From Prostheceraeus crozeri (Eukaryota > Platyhelminthes > Polycladida > Euryleptidae): DNA of 64,000 bases. The notes beneath the pieces were generated by a model. That model worked only from the letters and a program-made list of their open reading frames with translations. It was not told the DNA's origin and made no database searches. The stretch covers positions 1 to 64,000 of the forward strand of contig CAJQUW010003420.1 in assembly GCA_907163375.1 (NCBI GenBank), in the 5' to 3' direction. Every line of letters starts with the position of its first letter. Within the stretch, counting starts at the first letter, position 1. The position numbers and the translations under genes were made by a program. Below, one piece after another: positions 12,701 to 25,749 of this stretch.

Positions 12701-15700
12701 ACAAAACAAATTTCCACAACTGCACAAACGACTCATCATAGTCAAATCAATCAATACCGACTTCGTCAACATCTTTTCGAATACCTCACTACTCTTCAAC
12801 TATTCAATTTAATCATCTATGTTTCGAAAATATCCTTAATTTACAAAAATAGAAATGCAACCTTCATACATCAACAAAATAAATTTCCACAACCGTACAA
12901 ACGACTCATCATAGTCAAATCAATCAATACCGATTTTGTCAACATTTTTTCGAATACCTCACTACTCTTCAACTACTCAAATCAATCATCTATGTTTCGA
13001 AAATATCCTTAATTTACAAAAATAGAAATGCAACCTTCATACATCAACAAAACAAATTTCCACAAACGCACAAACGACTCAGCATAGTCAAATCAATCAA
13101 TACCGACTTTGTCAACATTTTTTCGAATACCTCACTACTCTTCAACCACTCAAATCAATCATCTATGTTTCGAAAATATCCTTAATTTACAAAAATAGAA
13201 ATGCAAACTTCATACATCAACAAAACAAATTTCCAACACCATACCAACGACTCAGCATAGTCAAATCAATCAATACCGACTTTGTCAACATTTTTTCGAA
13301 TACCTCACTACTCTTCAACTACTCAAATCAATCATCTATGTTTCGAAAATATCCTTAATTTACAAAAATAGAAATGCAACCTTCATACATCAACAAAACA
13401 AATCTCCAACACCATACAAACGACTCAGCATAGTCAAATCAATCAATACCGACTTTGTCAACATTTTTTCGAATACCTCACTACTCTTCAACTACTCAAA
13501 TCAATCATCTATGTTTCGAAAATATCCTTAATTTACAAAAATAGAAATGCAACCTTCATACATCAACAAAACAAATCTCCAACACCATACGAACGACTCA
13601 GCACAGTCAAATCAATCAATACCGACTTTGTCAACATTTTTTCGAATACCTCACTACTCTTCAACTACTCAAATCAATCATCTATGTTTCGAAAATATCC
13701 TTAATTTACAAAAATAGAAATGCAACCTTCATACATCAACAAAACAAATTTCCACAACTCCACAAACGACTCAGCATAGTCAAATCAATCAATACCGATT
13801 TTGTCAACATTTTTTCGAATACCTCACTACTCTTCAACTACTCAAATCAATCATCTATGTTTCGAAAATATCCTTAATTTACAAAAATAGAAATGCAAAC
13901 TTCATACATCAACAAAACAAATTTCCACAACTGCACAAACGATTCAGCATAGTCAAATCAATCAATACCGACTTCGTCAACATCTTTTCGAATACCTCAC
14001 TACTCTTCAACTACTCAAATTAATCATCTATGTTTCGAAAATATCCTTAATTTACAAAAATAGAAATGCAACCTTCATACATCAACAAAACAAATTTCCA
14101 CAACTTCACAAACGACTCAGCATAGTCAAATCAATCAATACCGACTTTGTCAACATTTTTTCGAATACCTCACTACTCTTCAACTACTCAAATCAATCAT
14201 CTATGTTTCGAAAATATCCTTAATTTACAAAAATAGAAATGCAACCTTCATACATCAACAAAACAAATTTCCACAACTGCACAAACGACTCAGCATAGTC
14301 AAATCAATCAATACCGACTTTGTCAACATTTTTTCGAATACCTCACTACTCTTCAACTACTCAAATCAATCATCTATGTTTCGAAAATATCCTTAATTTA
14401 CAAAAATAGAAATGCAACCTTCATAGATCAACAAAACAAATCTCCACAACCGCACCAACGACTCAGCATAGTCAAATCAATCAATACCGACTTTGTCAAC
14501 ATTTTTTCGAATACCTCACTACTCTTCAACTACTCAAATCAATCATCTATGTTTCGAAAATATCCTTAATTTACAAAAATAGAAATGCAACCTTCATACA
14601 TCAACAAAACAAATCTCCAACACCATACCAACGACTCAGCATAGTCAAATCAATCAATACCGACTTTGTCAACATTTTTTCGAATACCTCACTACTCTTC
14701 AACTACTCAAATCAATCATCTATGTTTCGAAAATATCCTTAATTTACAAAAATAGAAATGCAACCTTCATACATCAACAAAACAAATTTCCACAAACGCA
14801 CAAACGACTCAGCACAGTCAAATCAATCAATACCGACTTTGTCAACATCTTTTCGAATACCTCACTACTCTTCAACTACTCAAATCAATCATCTATGTTT
14901 CGAAAATATCCTTAATTTACAAAAATAGAAATGCAACCTTCATACATCAACAAAACAAATTTCCACAACTCCACAAACGACTCAGCATAGTCAAATCAAT
15001 CAATACCGACTTTGTCAACATTTTTTCGAATACCTCACTACTCTTCAACTACTCAAATCAATCATCTATGTTTCGAAAATATCCTTAATTTACAAAAATA
15101 GAAATGCAACCTTCATACATCAACAAAACAAATTTCCACAACTGCACAAACGACTCAGCATAGTCAAATCAATCAATACCGACTTCGTCAACATCTTTTC
15201 GAATACCTCACTACTCTTCAACTACTCAAATTAATCATCTATGTTTCGAAAATATCCTTAATTTACAAAAATAGAAATGCAACCTTCATACATCAACAAA
15301 ACAAATCTCCAACACCATACCAACGACTCAGCATAGTCAAATCAATCAATACCGACTTTGTCAACATTTTTTCGAATACCTCACTACTCTTCAACTACTC
15401 AAATCAATCATCTATGTTTCGAAAATATCCTTAATTTACAAAAATAGAAATGGAACCTTCATACATCAACAAAACAAATTTCCACAAACGCACAAACGAC
15501 TCAGCATAGTCAAATCAATCAATACCGACTTTGTCAACATTTTTTCGAATACCTCACTACTCTTCAACTACTCAAATCAATCATCTATGTTTCGAAAATA
15601 TCCTTAATTTACAAAAATAGAAATGCAAACTTCATACATCAACAAAACAAATCTCCAACACCATACCAACGACTCAGCATAGTCAAATCAATCAATACCG

Positions 15701-15949
15701 ACTTTGTCAACATTTTTTCGAATACCTCACTACTCTTCAACTACTCAAATCAATCATCTATGTTTCGAAAATATCCTTAATTTACAAAAATAGAAATGCA
15801 ACCTTCATACATCAACAAAACAAATTTCCACAAACGCACAAACGACTCAGCATAGTCAAATCAATCAATACCGACTTTGTCAACATTTTTTCGAATACCT
15901 CACTACTCTTCAACTACTCAAATTAATCATTTATGTTTCGAAAATATCA
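9720..15949 (+). repeat. Satellite array, 173-bp monomer, about 36 copies
   Basis: Head-to-tail monomers. The marker ATGCAACCTTCATACATCAA starts at 9757, 9930, 10103, 10276, 10449 and onward to 15796. The distance 9757-15796 equals 35 periods of 173 bp less one 16-bp deletion (the monomer starting 11833). The first unit (9720-9756) is diverged and the last stops mid-monomer at 15949. Monomers vary mainly in a block after CAAAACAAAT, in three main types (CCACAACTGCAC, CCACAAACGCAC, CCAACACCATAC). Each monomer holds two copies of TCAAATCAATCA. The frames of 63 and 104 codons in it are by-products of the repeat. Confidence 0.97.
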
Positions 15950-16821
15950 AGCATGATCGCCGGTAGAAACGACCTGCATTGTCAGATGGCTGATTTTTGA
16001 ATTCTGCGATCTTTATGAGTTGAGGCGTACCCAGGTTATCCGAAATATGCGGGCATGGAGGAGCTGCGGCAAACTGGGAGAGCTTCGCAAGTGCAGGTTC
16101 GGATTTAAACTGACTAAGGTTTTGCATTGAAATTATTATGGTTCGCTCTACATCGGAAATCTGATGGTGGATCCAACAGGATTTCTTCGGATCACTGATC
16201 GAGTGACAAGTGGTGCTTTAATGGGATGTTCGTTTCATGGACAAGGAAGGAGAGCAATTTTTTCCGCGCTCCGAGAATTGGTCGACTCACTCTGAATGCA
16301 AAAATCGGACGCACATACCGCGAAAATATGTGAACAAAGTCAGAAATGAAAACGTTGACTATCATAAAGATTGCAGATTGCCAATTCGCCCTATCATGGA
16401 ATAGAAGGATGTCCTCAGAATCGAGCAATTTAAGCACGAAATTCTTCGGCAGCTGCAGACGCTGCGTTTCAACCCACGATGACCCGATCGACAACACGGC
16501 TGTGAATGACCCAAACTAGCTTAAAACATCTGAGAATTAGTAAGAAGCTGATGGACTGCGTAACAGGCTGATCTGTAATATTTATCCTGGTTTTGCCGTG
16601 CAGTTGATTATTGACTATACTAAGTCGCTAGCATAGGCGAATTAATGTTGATGGTCAATAATGTAATCACTGGCATCAACTTAATCATAACTTTAAGTTA
16701 TTTTCGACACATGCTGTACACCGTCATTTCGAGTAGTTGAAGAGGTATTCCAAAATATGAGAGCAACAAAAAAAATAAATAAAGTAATAAAGTAAACTTG
16801 CAAAAATCAGGAAAAAATAGT
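15950..16821. other. Non-coding DNA with a stray inverted satellite fragment
   Basis: 16732-16762 resembles the reverse complement of part of the satellite monomer (GAGTAGTTGAAGAGGTATTC against the monomer GAATACCTC...CAACTACTC). It is a diverged, isolated fragment 0.8 kb beyond the array. Nothing else recognised. Confidence 0.5.
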
Positions 16822-17182
16822 GTGACTAATAATGTGCTAAGAGATAAATTTTGTAGCAATTATGGACTGATTATTATGTGAAACCATATCATTGGGGTGT
16901 TTGGTCATATTTCAACTAAAAACTGTGTTCTGTATAGGTTACAAATACAAAAGTGCTCTATGGTAGACAATAGAAACTGAAAAGTATCAGGGGGTGACTA
17001 ATAATGTGATACGTGTATTTTAGAGTTTTCTGGCATTCACGCGAAAAAACATCAATATCTGACGCCTAGAAACGTTTTCCGACATCAATGAAACAATCTG
17101 ATAGCATTTTAAACGAATAGTTGTAGAAAACCTGATTTTTATAGCGAAAAAATTGAAAATTTGGGGGGTGACTAATAATGTG
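16822..17182 (+). repeat. Three copies of GTGACTAATAATGTG, 172 and 174 bp apart
   Basis: Exact 15-mers at 16822, 16994 and 17168. The last two are preceded by runs of G. Sequences between the copies are not obviously alike, so they may be repeated element ends or the relic of a diverged tandem repeat. Confidence 0.6.
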
Positions 17183-20100
17183 GTATATACTGTATATAAT
17201 GAGGAAATTCCTGGTCGGAGAAAATATTGTATGCAAATTTTTGAGTGCGAGAAAATTATCTGTAAATCCCGAATTAGTTAAAACTGTTGATGCTAACTTC
17301 ATCGCATATAATCTATCTTGCTCTCCCAGAAGGGGAAAGTAAAAAATGTTTTAGTGTGAAATTTTTTCACATGTACATGTCAAAATTTCAATTCACAGTT
17401 TCAGATTTCATCGGTTAAATATCTTTTAATAAGGAAACAGGAATCGAGCTACATGTACGTACGTACACCATTCCTGATGTTTTTCGTGCCAATGTTTGTG
17501 TAATCTTTCCAATCTACATGTGTTTCACTAAATTAGAACACGATCAAAATACTCGGTTGTCCAAAAACTTATTCCAAAACGCTTAATGTTACATAAGTGA
17601 GAAACTCGTACCGTTAGGAAAATATGCTTTAATTTGTTGCACTGAGTACCGTATGTGCTATGCACGTGTACGTGTATATTCCTACTGACAGTATCATACT
17701 TTTTATAATATAAAAATCTTCATGCTGTATTTCATTACCTTATGAGGATGGTTTGAGAAAATATTGATTTTCTTCCATTTTCTTCACAAAATTTTCCAGT
17801 TCGACACCATTGATAGAAATCTTGCAATCGTATCAGCAAAAGCTGCGCACTTTGGAAGGAAGGCCATTGGATGTTCTGACCACTCTATCATTTCGAACAA
17901 TCTGAAAAGAAAATTGAAGCATGTGAGAGATTGTCCTTAAAAGTTATCTGAAAATCACCAACGGGTTTTTATGATATGATATACTTCGTGATATGATAAA
18001 TGATACCACTTTCAATACATTTGCACCGACTTATTGATGAAAAAATATTCAAGTAAACCGCAAAGGGGAAACATTAACTTTTATCCACAAGTCAGAAACA
18101 TCGCTACTGAATAATTACAATTTGATTTCAATAGTAAATTCCTTGTAATGCAAGACGCGCAAGCACGATATTGAAGATGGACTGGGCAACAGAGGCCAAT
18201 TATAAGTATATCTGAAAATTATCGTAGTACGAGAAGGAATTACTAGTAATAATATAAAACAAAAGCAACTTAGACATTGATAGGCAGGTGATGGTAGTTA
18301 AAGGCAAGCACAGTCAAACGAAAACTGTTGAGTCCTATACCAATGAGTTTTACTCGATGCAGTAAATTGTGGATATTTAACAACCATGCAACCTATTTGT
18401 ACTACAAAATGTTCCGGAACAACCTCTTGTACTCTCTATCTCTATCCAACTGTTGACTGTGAGAATGTCACTAACTCTGACTGATACACACTGATAATCA
18501 GGAGCAGTGTTTCTGAGCGAAACTATTTATCTCGCTCGACGTCGTTCGTCCCTCAGGATCCTCACTCGCTCGATCGCTCATCTGGCAAATTTTTTTTGCT
18601 CATTCGCTCGATTTTCTCATTCGTCCTCAAACTTTCGCTCGCTCATCGAAAGAAAACTTTCGGGCGCTCGCGAAAGGCAAATTTTACATTGTTTAGATAA
18701 TGACTGTGTTAAAATACAACGAACTATGATTGATCCATTTCATACATAGGGCTTGCCTTTTGACGTCCATGGAGTACACGTATGGAATTGTCATATTATG
18801 CGTTAAACTTTTGATTACGGTGAATAAGTTGGGTCCACGCATAATAAATGAAACTTAACATACCTGATTCTTTCATAGAAATTTCAGCAAGCTTTATGCC
18901 TACTATGCATGGTTCGACTTTGATATCAAAAATAATTATCCCATAGGTACTTATGACCTTGTAAGCTTTTAGAAACTATAACTTTCTTAGGATGAACAAG
19001 CAATTCTTTCTGATGTACTTCGGGCGAACAAACAGTTCGGTAAATGAAGTTAGGGCATGTCGATTTTCGTGTAGAATATACTACAGATCTTACAGTCATC
19101 TCATTGCAATCGAAACGTTTTTCATTCATTAATAGAAGTAGTGGTAAATCTGAAATCACTTTTTTAAGACAGAAACTTGATGCGTAGTATCCCCGGTTCA
19201 ATTTTAAGGCATCGAATGATTATGCCTGATGCCTCTATTAGGCCGGACGTGGCAACCTGTCAGTCAAATTCATTATATGCCAAGAACCTTAAAAAACTTT
19301 CCTCTAGATCGAGAGCTTTGGAAAGGGTGCTTATACAGATCTACATACTAATTCCCACACATTTCTTGAACGTCAGGGCATTTAAATTCTGAAACATTCC
19401 CAAGATTTCCAGGACCTCTATGAACCATGATAAAAGAATGAGGAGAGAACTTTCCGTTTCATTATCGCTAGTCTGATTTATTGTGTCATGCATGTCCATG
19501 TCTATCTGCAGTCTGTGAGTAAAGCACATTTCATAAAAGTCTTCAGGAGACAATAATCAAAGGCGCAAGTTGAAGGGCATTATTTACCGGATTTTGAAAG
19601 ATTGACATTCCGCACCAGAGTTGTTTATGTAGTTATTACTGCACTTGTTGTTTTGTTAGCACCAAACAGCTGAAACTATTTTGTAATTTACCCTCAGACC
19701 GGTTGGAAAAAAGTTGATCGAAAGACCATCTATCTAACACGCTACCAGATGTGATTGCAAATACTTCTTCATTGATCCTGCTTTTCATTCACGGTAAAGT
19801 ATACCATGCATGAATAGAGTACAATTCATTTTTTTATAATTACGTACATTTAATCATATTGTAATCCGTTTCCTCTTCTTAAACTGAAGGAGCATCTGTA
19901 AATAAAATGTAGCGTAAAGGAAAATAATGCCTTGACTTAACTGACATGATAGACTGCCTATCTTTGGAATCTTTGGAGCGCCAAGAACATTTTCGAAAGA
20001 AAACGGGAACAATATAACTGACGACGAAAATACAGGGCAACTAAAGTGATTTGAAATATGAGTTATCATGCTTGGCGGATACTGATTCATCGGGTTGGGC

Positions 20101-22214
20101 TCAAGTGAGAGACTGATAATGCGCGATGCCAATAATGTGCTGAAATACGCGAAAATAGAGACTGATAATACGCGGAAATAGTCATAACTAGCATTATAGA
20201 TCACTGAACATTATATTTGATCTCTTGAGCCTTAACCAACAAGTGAAATTTCATGGAATCCAAAGAAACTAACGACTATAGGAAACTTTCCCAGAGATAT
20301 ATCCGTATACAACATCCTCGAGTCCCGCCGCTGAATCACACGTCAGCTCCGTAATTATTATTACATATTCTAAGAATTCAACATACTAGTATTTAAGAAG
20401 TGCAGTCAACTTCGCAAGGATCAAAGAAAATACTGCAATTCTCGTGACCACTATTTTGGACCACAATTCATCAAGAATTACTTATATGTGAATTGAGAAA
20501 AAATAGAAAGCTTGTATAGTAGTGAGAAATTCAAATGAAATCGGGTGAGCGAATGAAAACGTCTGATGAATGATCAGCGCATGTCTCTTATTCTGTGCAA
20601 ATATGAGAAAATAGAGATTTCCAAAGATATAGGAGTGGGTTGCGGAAATCATTCGATCGTTGGCCATTGGTATTATCAAAGAAGGTCTCTCATTATGCAT
20701 ACCTGGAAAAAATTTCAGATAATCCGAAAAATAGGAGTGGGCGAAAGAAAATTTTATCAGTAGGAGACTTGCATTGGGATTTATGTGGTTAGATTCTTCT
20801 CTCATCCACTGATATCATTTGCCTTATATATTCTTCGAACAACAGTATTTGATAAGTGACTGGTAAAGAAGCAGCGATCATTTAACGATCATCCCATATA
20901 TAAGAAATTGCAGACGTTCCAATATTAGGAGGAATCCTGAAAACATGAGTTCTTAATTGAAAAATAGGAGGAATTTTCAAAAATAGGAAAAATAGGAGGT
21001 CTGTGACTCCTTTATGCAGCAATTTTCTTTATGCTACAATAGGTGTGGATGATTTACATTTTCATTGTGGGTATTTTTTATCAAAGTCAATTCAACCTTG
21101 CACCAACACGAATGATTCCCTGGTGGATATTTTTTCCTGTGCCTTCCCGTGCTGTGCATTTGAATTATGGATGCTCTCTAAGAAATGTAATCTTAAACAC
21201 GATTATGCAAATTACACACGGCTTTGATCACGTACGAGCACTTACATAGCATTGGTACTCAATCCTTCACCTGTTGAAGAAACAGTGCTATCCCAAAACA
21301 TTGTGAAATCTTATTACCAAAATAATTTGGAAATTAAGCAGATTTTAATGCCAAGTGAATATAAATGTCGCGCAAACACTAGGTTTAAAAATCTCACAAA
21401 AGGTTCAGCGTTCATAGCAGTTGGCTCTACATGTATCGGTGAAAATCTTAGTCATTTCCGATACATAATTGACGAACTAGTTGCGTGACTCGATGAAATT
21501 CATCGACTTCTCGAGAAACCCCGGGGTTAGTTGTCACCCTAGACTATCAATTCAAGCAATTTATTTTATATATGACGAGCAACAATGAAGATGGCTAAAC
21601 ATATCACCATCAGCCGTCAGTTAAATGCACGGTCTTCAGGTGTCGACGGTGCATGTTCTTAAGATGGACTAACACGAACGAGGGCCAAGACCACAACAAC
21701 GCGATAGACATGACCGAAGGTTTACCGACGATGGACAAAAGTCATCGAATGTGTCGGATTGATCAGGAAGACCAATAGTAAATTCCTTACAACCATACAA
21801 TGTACACGAAGAATAACCCGGCTTACGAATCTATGTGTACAACTGCAACTGCGAACTGCTAATGTACACCAGGCTTAAGGCCTTTAGGCGAAAGATTCGT
21901 CACATTACCAAATAAATTAGACGGATGAAGGAGCGAATGCGATCGAATAGATAAGCAACATTAGGGTCTAGACGTTTCAAACAGTATTTCATTTGAGTCA
22001 TGCGAGAAATATTGAGTAGAAAATAATATTTATCGTCATATAGCGTATGGCTGGTCTCTTAAGTGCCACATCCTATATTTATTGAAACTGTCCTATCTTC
22101 ATCTGCTGATAAATCAATTGGCATTGAAGCGAAAACGTAGACACTTTACTATAGGTGTGCGAAGTCAGGTTATCAGATATGAAATTAAATGAATAGCAAC
22201 TAAAGGAAGTCGGT
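17183..22214. other. Non-coding interior of giant element
   Basis: No supported gene. 18510-18680 is low-complexity DNA rich in CGCTCG / TCGCTC. 20930-21010 repeats the motif AAAATAGGAGG, a pattern seen in degenerate transposon ends, but no element could be delimited. Confidence 0.45.
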
Positions 22215-22480
22215 TTGGGTGAATGACCTCATGCCACCATTGCTTTGGTTTGGCCACGTACGAAAAAAGAGAAGGATTAAGTGGATCAGTGAAGTAAAGG
22301 AGATGCAAGTTACTGTCAAGCCTGCTGTGTGTCAGTTAAAGAAAATTTGAAGCAATTTAATGGATTAAGGTTTAAGAAATGATGCTGCTAAAAACTTGAT
22401 GTCAATGATGAAACTGGTCAAGATAAATTGTTCACTCCAGTATCTCTGGAACCTAGACGTAAGAAGAAATGAGTGATTGA
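22215..22480 (+). pseudogene. LINE ORF2 C-terminal remnant
   Basis: The plus strand reads LWFGHVRKKRRIKWISEV (from about 22239), matching the block downstream of the reverse transcriptase in many LINE ORF2 proteins (WFGHV followed by a basic stretch). The downstream frame decays with stops (near 22350). It is a small dead fragment and its relation to the RT remnant at 1-640 is unknown. Confidence 0.6.
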
Positions 22481-22606
22481 GTGAATGAAAATACACAAGT
22501 AGACTAGGTGTCCTACATCACTAGAAAGCGTCAAAAGATCATACATTCGGGCTTACTTGCATGGATTATGTAAAGCACGATTACATCCGATTTTAAATCC
22601 TGAAGC

Positions 22607-22972
22607 TCATTCTTGATACAAATGCCTCATGGAAAACTCGACATGGAATTTAGACAAGATGGTGTTTAGCAACATCCAAAAATCATGCTTCTGTTCGCCG
22701 AAAAATATGGAGACAATTTCAATTATTTTCGATAGAAAGTCAATCGCCTTTGACAGTTCATCGAGGTAGGCACAGGGACTACAATCCGCCCCAAGCGGAT
22801 TTAGGAAACCAATAAAATAGAAAGACGGCAGCTTACTGTACTGGCCCAGCTGTACTGCACTTGTGCTTGGTGTGTTGAACATTAACTCTTGATCATAGCA
22901 ATAATCCTCGGCCTCGAAATCTGATACAATTTTCAGCTTCATTGCTGTTGCCTCTACATCACTATGTAGCAC
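22607..22972 (-). other. Open frame of 121 codons, not recognised
   Basis: The longest open frame in the interior of the giant element outside the satellite. Composition is protein-like (acidic N-terminal half with EAEDYCYDQE, a hydrophobic stretch IIEIVSIFF). No family motif is visible and no neighbour supports it. It could be an exon relic of a transposase or chance. Confidence 0.2.
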
Positions 22973-25749
22973 AACTGAGGCTCTAAGATGTCACAGTTAG
23001 CATCTGCAGTCATCAACATTGTTATGCCATGCTCAATGCTCTCCACTTAGACCAAATACTGATATGATCAAAATATTTCATCGCCAGCTTCGAGGTCGAG
23101 GAAAAATGGAGATTATTTTCGATTACAAGGGTCAAAAATTAACATCTTTTTCAAAATGTCTCATTAATTTAAAGGATGATATGACATGACAGAATTTCTT
23201 TTAATGTCAAACTCAACATATTAGTGGCCCATATTATCAAACACTTAATGACAAAGCTTCATGTACTAAGATATGGAATCTTGATTCGGAAAAGCGTTCT
23301 TAGATCGTTTGGAAATCTGAAACTAGCGATAACTTGCAAGAAATTAACAAATCTCTATTTCCATGTCATTTAGAAAAAATCAGAAAATGTTGATGCCCTT
23401 ATGCTCAGTAGACTTTATTTTTGTTGGATTTTTGGACCAGTTACCAGACCCTACAAAATTATTTAGCTGATTTACGGAAATTGCGGAAAATTTTGGTAGA
23501 TAGGCATAATTAGGTCAACTTTCAAACTGTAAGAGGCTATTGATTTTCCTCTTACAAGAAAGAACTTGTTATAACTAAGTAATTTGGCTTATTTACCATT
23601 ATTAAACAACACTGTATCAAATATAATTAAAACCTGCACTCTATTTCCCGAACAAGGAGCTTTGCACATTGATTTTCTCCATAACAAACTTCTAGTGGTA
23701 TGAAACTCAAATTAAGTGACTTCTTTCTTTCGAGAATTTGTAACTGAAAAAAAATCACATCAAGTCATTTTTCTCAAGACTCATACTAGATAGCAACTTA
23801 GCTACTGATGGCATGAATTACTCACTTCCTTAATATTATGCCGCAACCAAACGTTTTTGGATCGAAGCACTTGCTGGGCTGACAGACATGAAAGACTTAA
23901 ATTGGATATACACTGTGTTCATCATTTGCTAAGTTAAGGTATACAACTTAGGTCATCTTCATGTATACCAATCTACAAATGATGACATTATTTTTATGCA
24001 CTAAATTGAAAGGGGATTGTGAATTGTGAAACTGGTTAGTGTGCCTCACCTTTCCCTATTTCAAGCGAGAAGAGGCAACAAGAACATCAGCATATTTTCA
24101 TATTTTCTCCATCGCCTTGATCGCGCCTGTTACAAAGCAGTTGAACGACAAAATTGTACAAACTGTCAGCTTCTTGTAGTTCACCATCGAGAGCCTGACT
24201 GACCTTGTCACCATCAGTTCCGAATGCCACAGTAAAGAGAGAACTTTTGAAGTCTGGAAGATAATGCAGAATCTCACCATTCAATAATTCAAAGAAATAT
24301 TTATCTACGTTTCGTCTGTAATGAGAGACCGATGAATTCTGAGAAACGTTTCTCATTTATTTCTTACATTGTTCTTATACATATGCCAATAGGTACCTTG
24401 TTATGGAACATAATTTGAATTTTGAGCAATATTTCTGAAAATATTCGGTAATAAATGAGCTACTCTTTGGAGTGACTTGCAACTCGGTTTAGTCTTGGAA
24501 TGGCGAAGCAGTTATTGAATATACATGTTACGGAATCCAAAATACATGTTGCAGAATATCGGGATTTCTTAGCGCATATCATTGATGCTATAGCATACGA
24601 GAAACATACAACTACAAGTAAGCTAAAAATAAGCGGAAATACAGTGGTAGTTAAGAGCATGTCGGACGAAAACATTCGAAGGAAAATCGATTTGTACAAG
24701 TATGTCAAACAGCATGGAATGGCTTAAGTTGCATGTTGGATATACAGAATGAGTTAAAGTTTTCAAAATATAATAGGTGATCCAGCAAATATTCAAGATC
24801 ATGTAAAAGTAAAAAATGTCATGGTGTCTGACGTAATCGCAGAAATTCATTTTTAGAAGTTCAAATTTTCAAATCAAATTTCCTGTGAATTATTGATATT
24901 CAAGTTATCGCATCTAACTGATTTCCCAAGTTGATGCGCTTAATTAGTATACGTAAGAAGTAAAAGTTAGGAGATTTTAATGGAAGGTCAATATATTGCA
25001 TTTTGACGTCCGACGTTACAAAATTTGATGTCGGAAGCAACAGACAAGATAAAACCTAGAGATGACCTGAAGATCTCCTAAGATAGATGTAACTGTTTCA
25101 TCTTTAGCAGATGATCATACCTACTAGCTAAACGTGTTCAAATTTAAGATATGATTAATATTTTCAGCACAGCAGTTGATTTACAAGATGCCATCACATT
25201 TTAGTTACTTTTTAACGAAAAAATATTGAGTTTGAGCATTTTCAACAACTTGTTGGTAGCTCAGATAAGTAAATCTATCTCATTTTCGGAAAATTCAGAT
25301 GCTTGGTTTTCAGATTATGTACAGCATGCATAATAAGTATACATTAGAGCAGTTTGAACATTTGATGTCGAGATTAACCTTTCCGTGGAATTGCCCTAAA
25401 GATGAATACCGCACTTTCTCTAATAAGCCCGGCTGCTGTTCAAATGCAAAATAAAAAACGCCGTACTGCTTACCAGGGAAAACACGGTATGTGATTTATT
25501 TCTGGAAATTCATGATCAGAAATTTCACCTGTTTATCTTGTTCAGTTATCCCAATAATTTTAAAACATTGGATATTCTGATTTAGAGTGTAAATCTACGG
25601 ATACAATTCATACAAACCATTTATAGCGGGATCTCATGGGTACACTCTTGATTTCAAGGAAAGTACTTCAAAGCAGCACTCAGACTGGGATCCAATTAAA
25701 AGCAGGGTTTTGGAGATCCAGTTTTGATCTACAGTCCTGACCTGTTCGG
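22973..25749. other. Non-coding interior of giant element
   Basis: Short open frames at 24087-24356 (minus) and 24500-24727 (plus) lie in decayed sequence and match no family I recognise. Confidence 0.4.

Noticed and set aside
9720-15949. CRISPR-like regular repeats
   Set aside because: The 173-bp monomers are contiguous with no unique spacers, in eukaryotic DNA; this is a tandem satellite.
16822-17182. Diverged extension of the 173-bp satellite
   Set aside because: The spacing is similar, but the units share no sequence with the satellite monomer or with each other outside the 15-mer.
18507-18749. 80-codon Ser/Arg-rich frame
   Set aside because: It lies in CGCTCG low-complexity DNA; the composition reflects the simple repeat.
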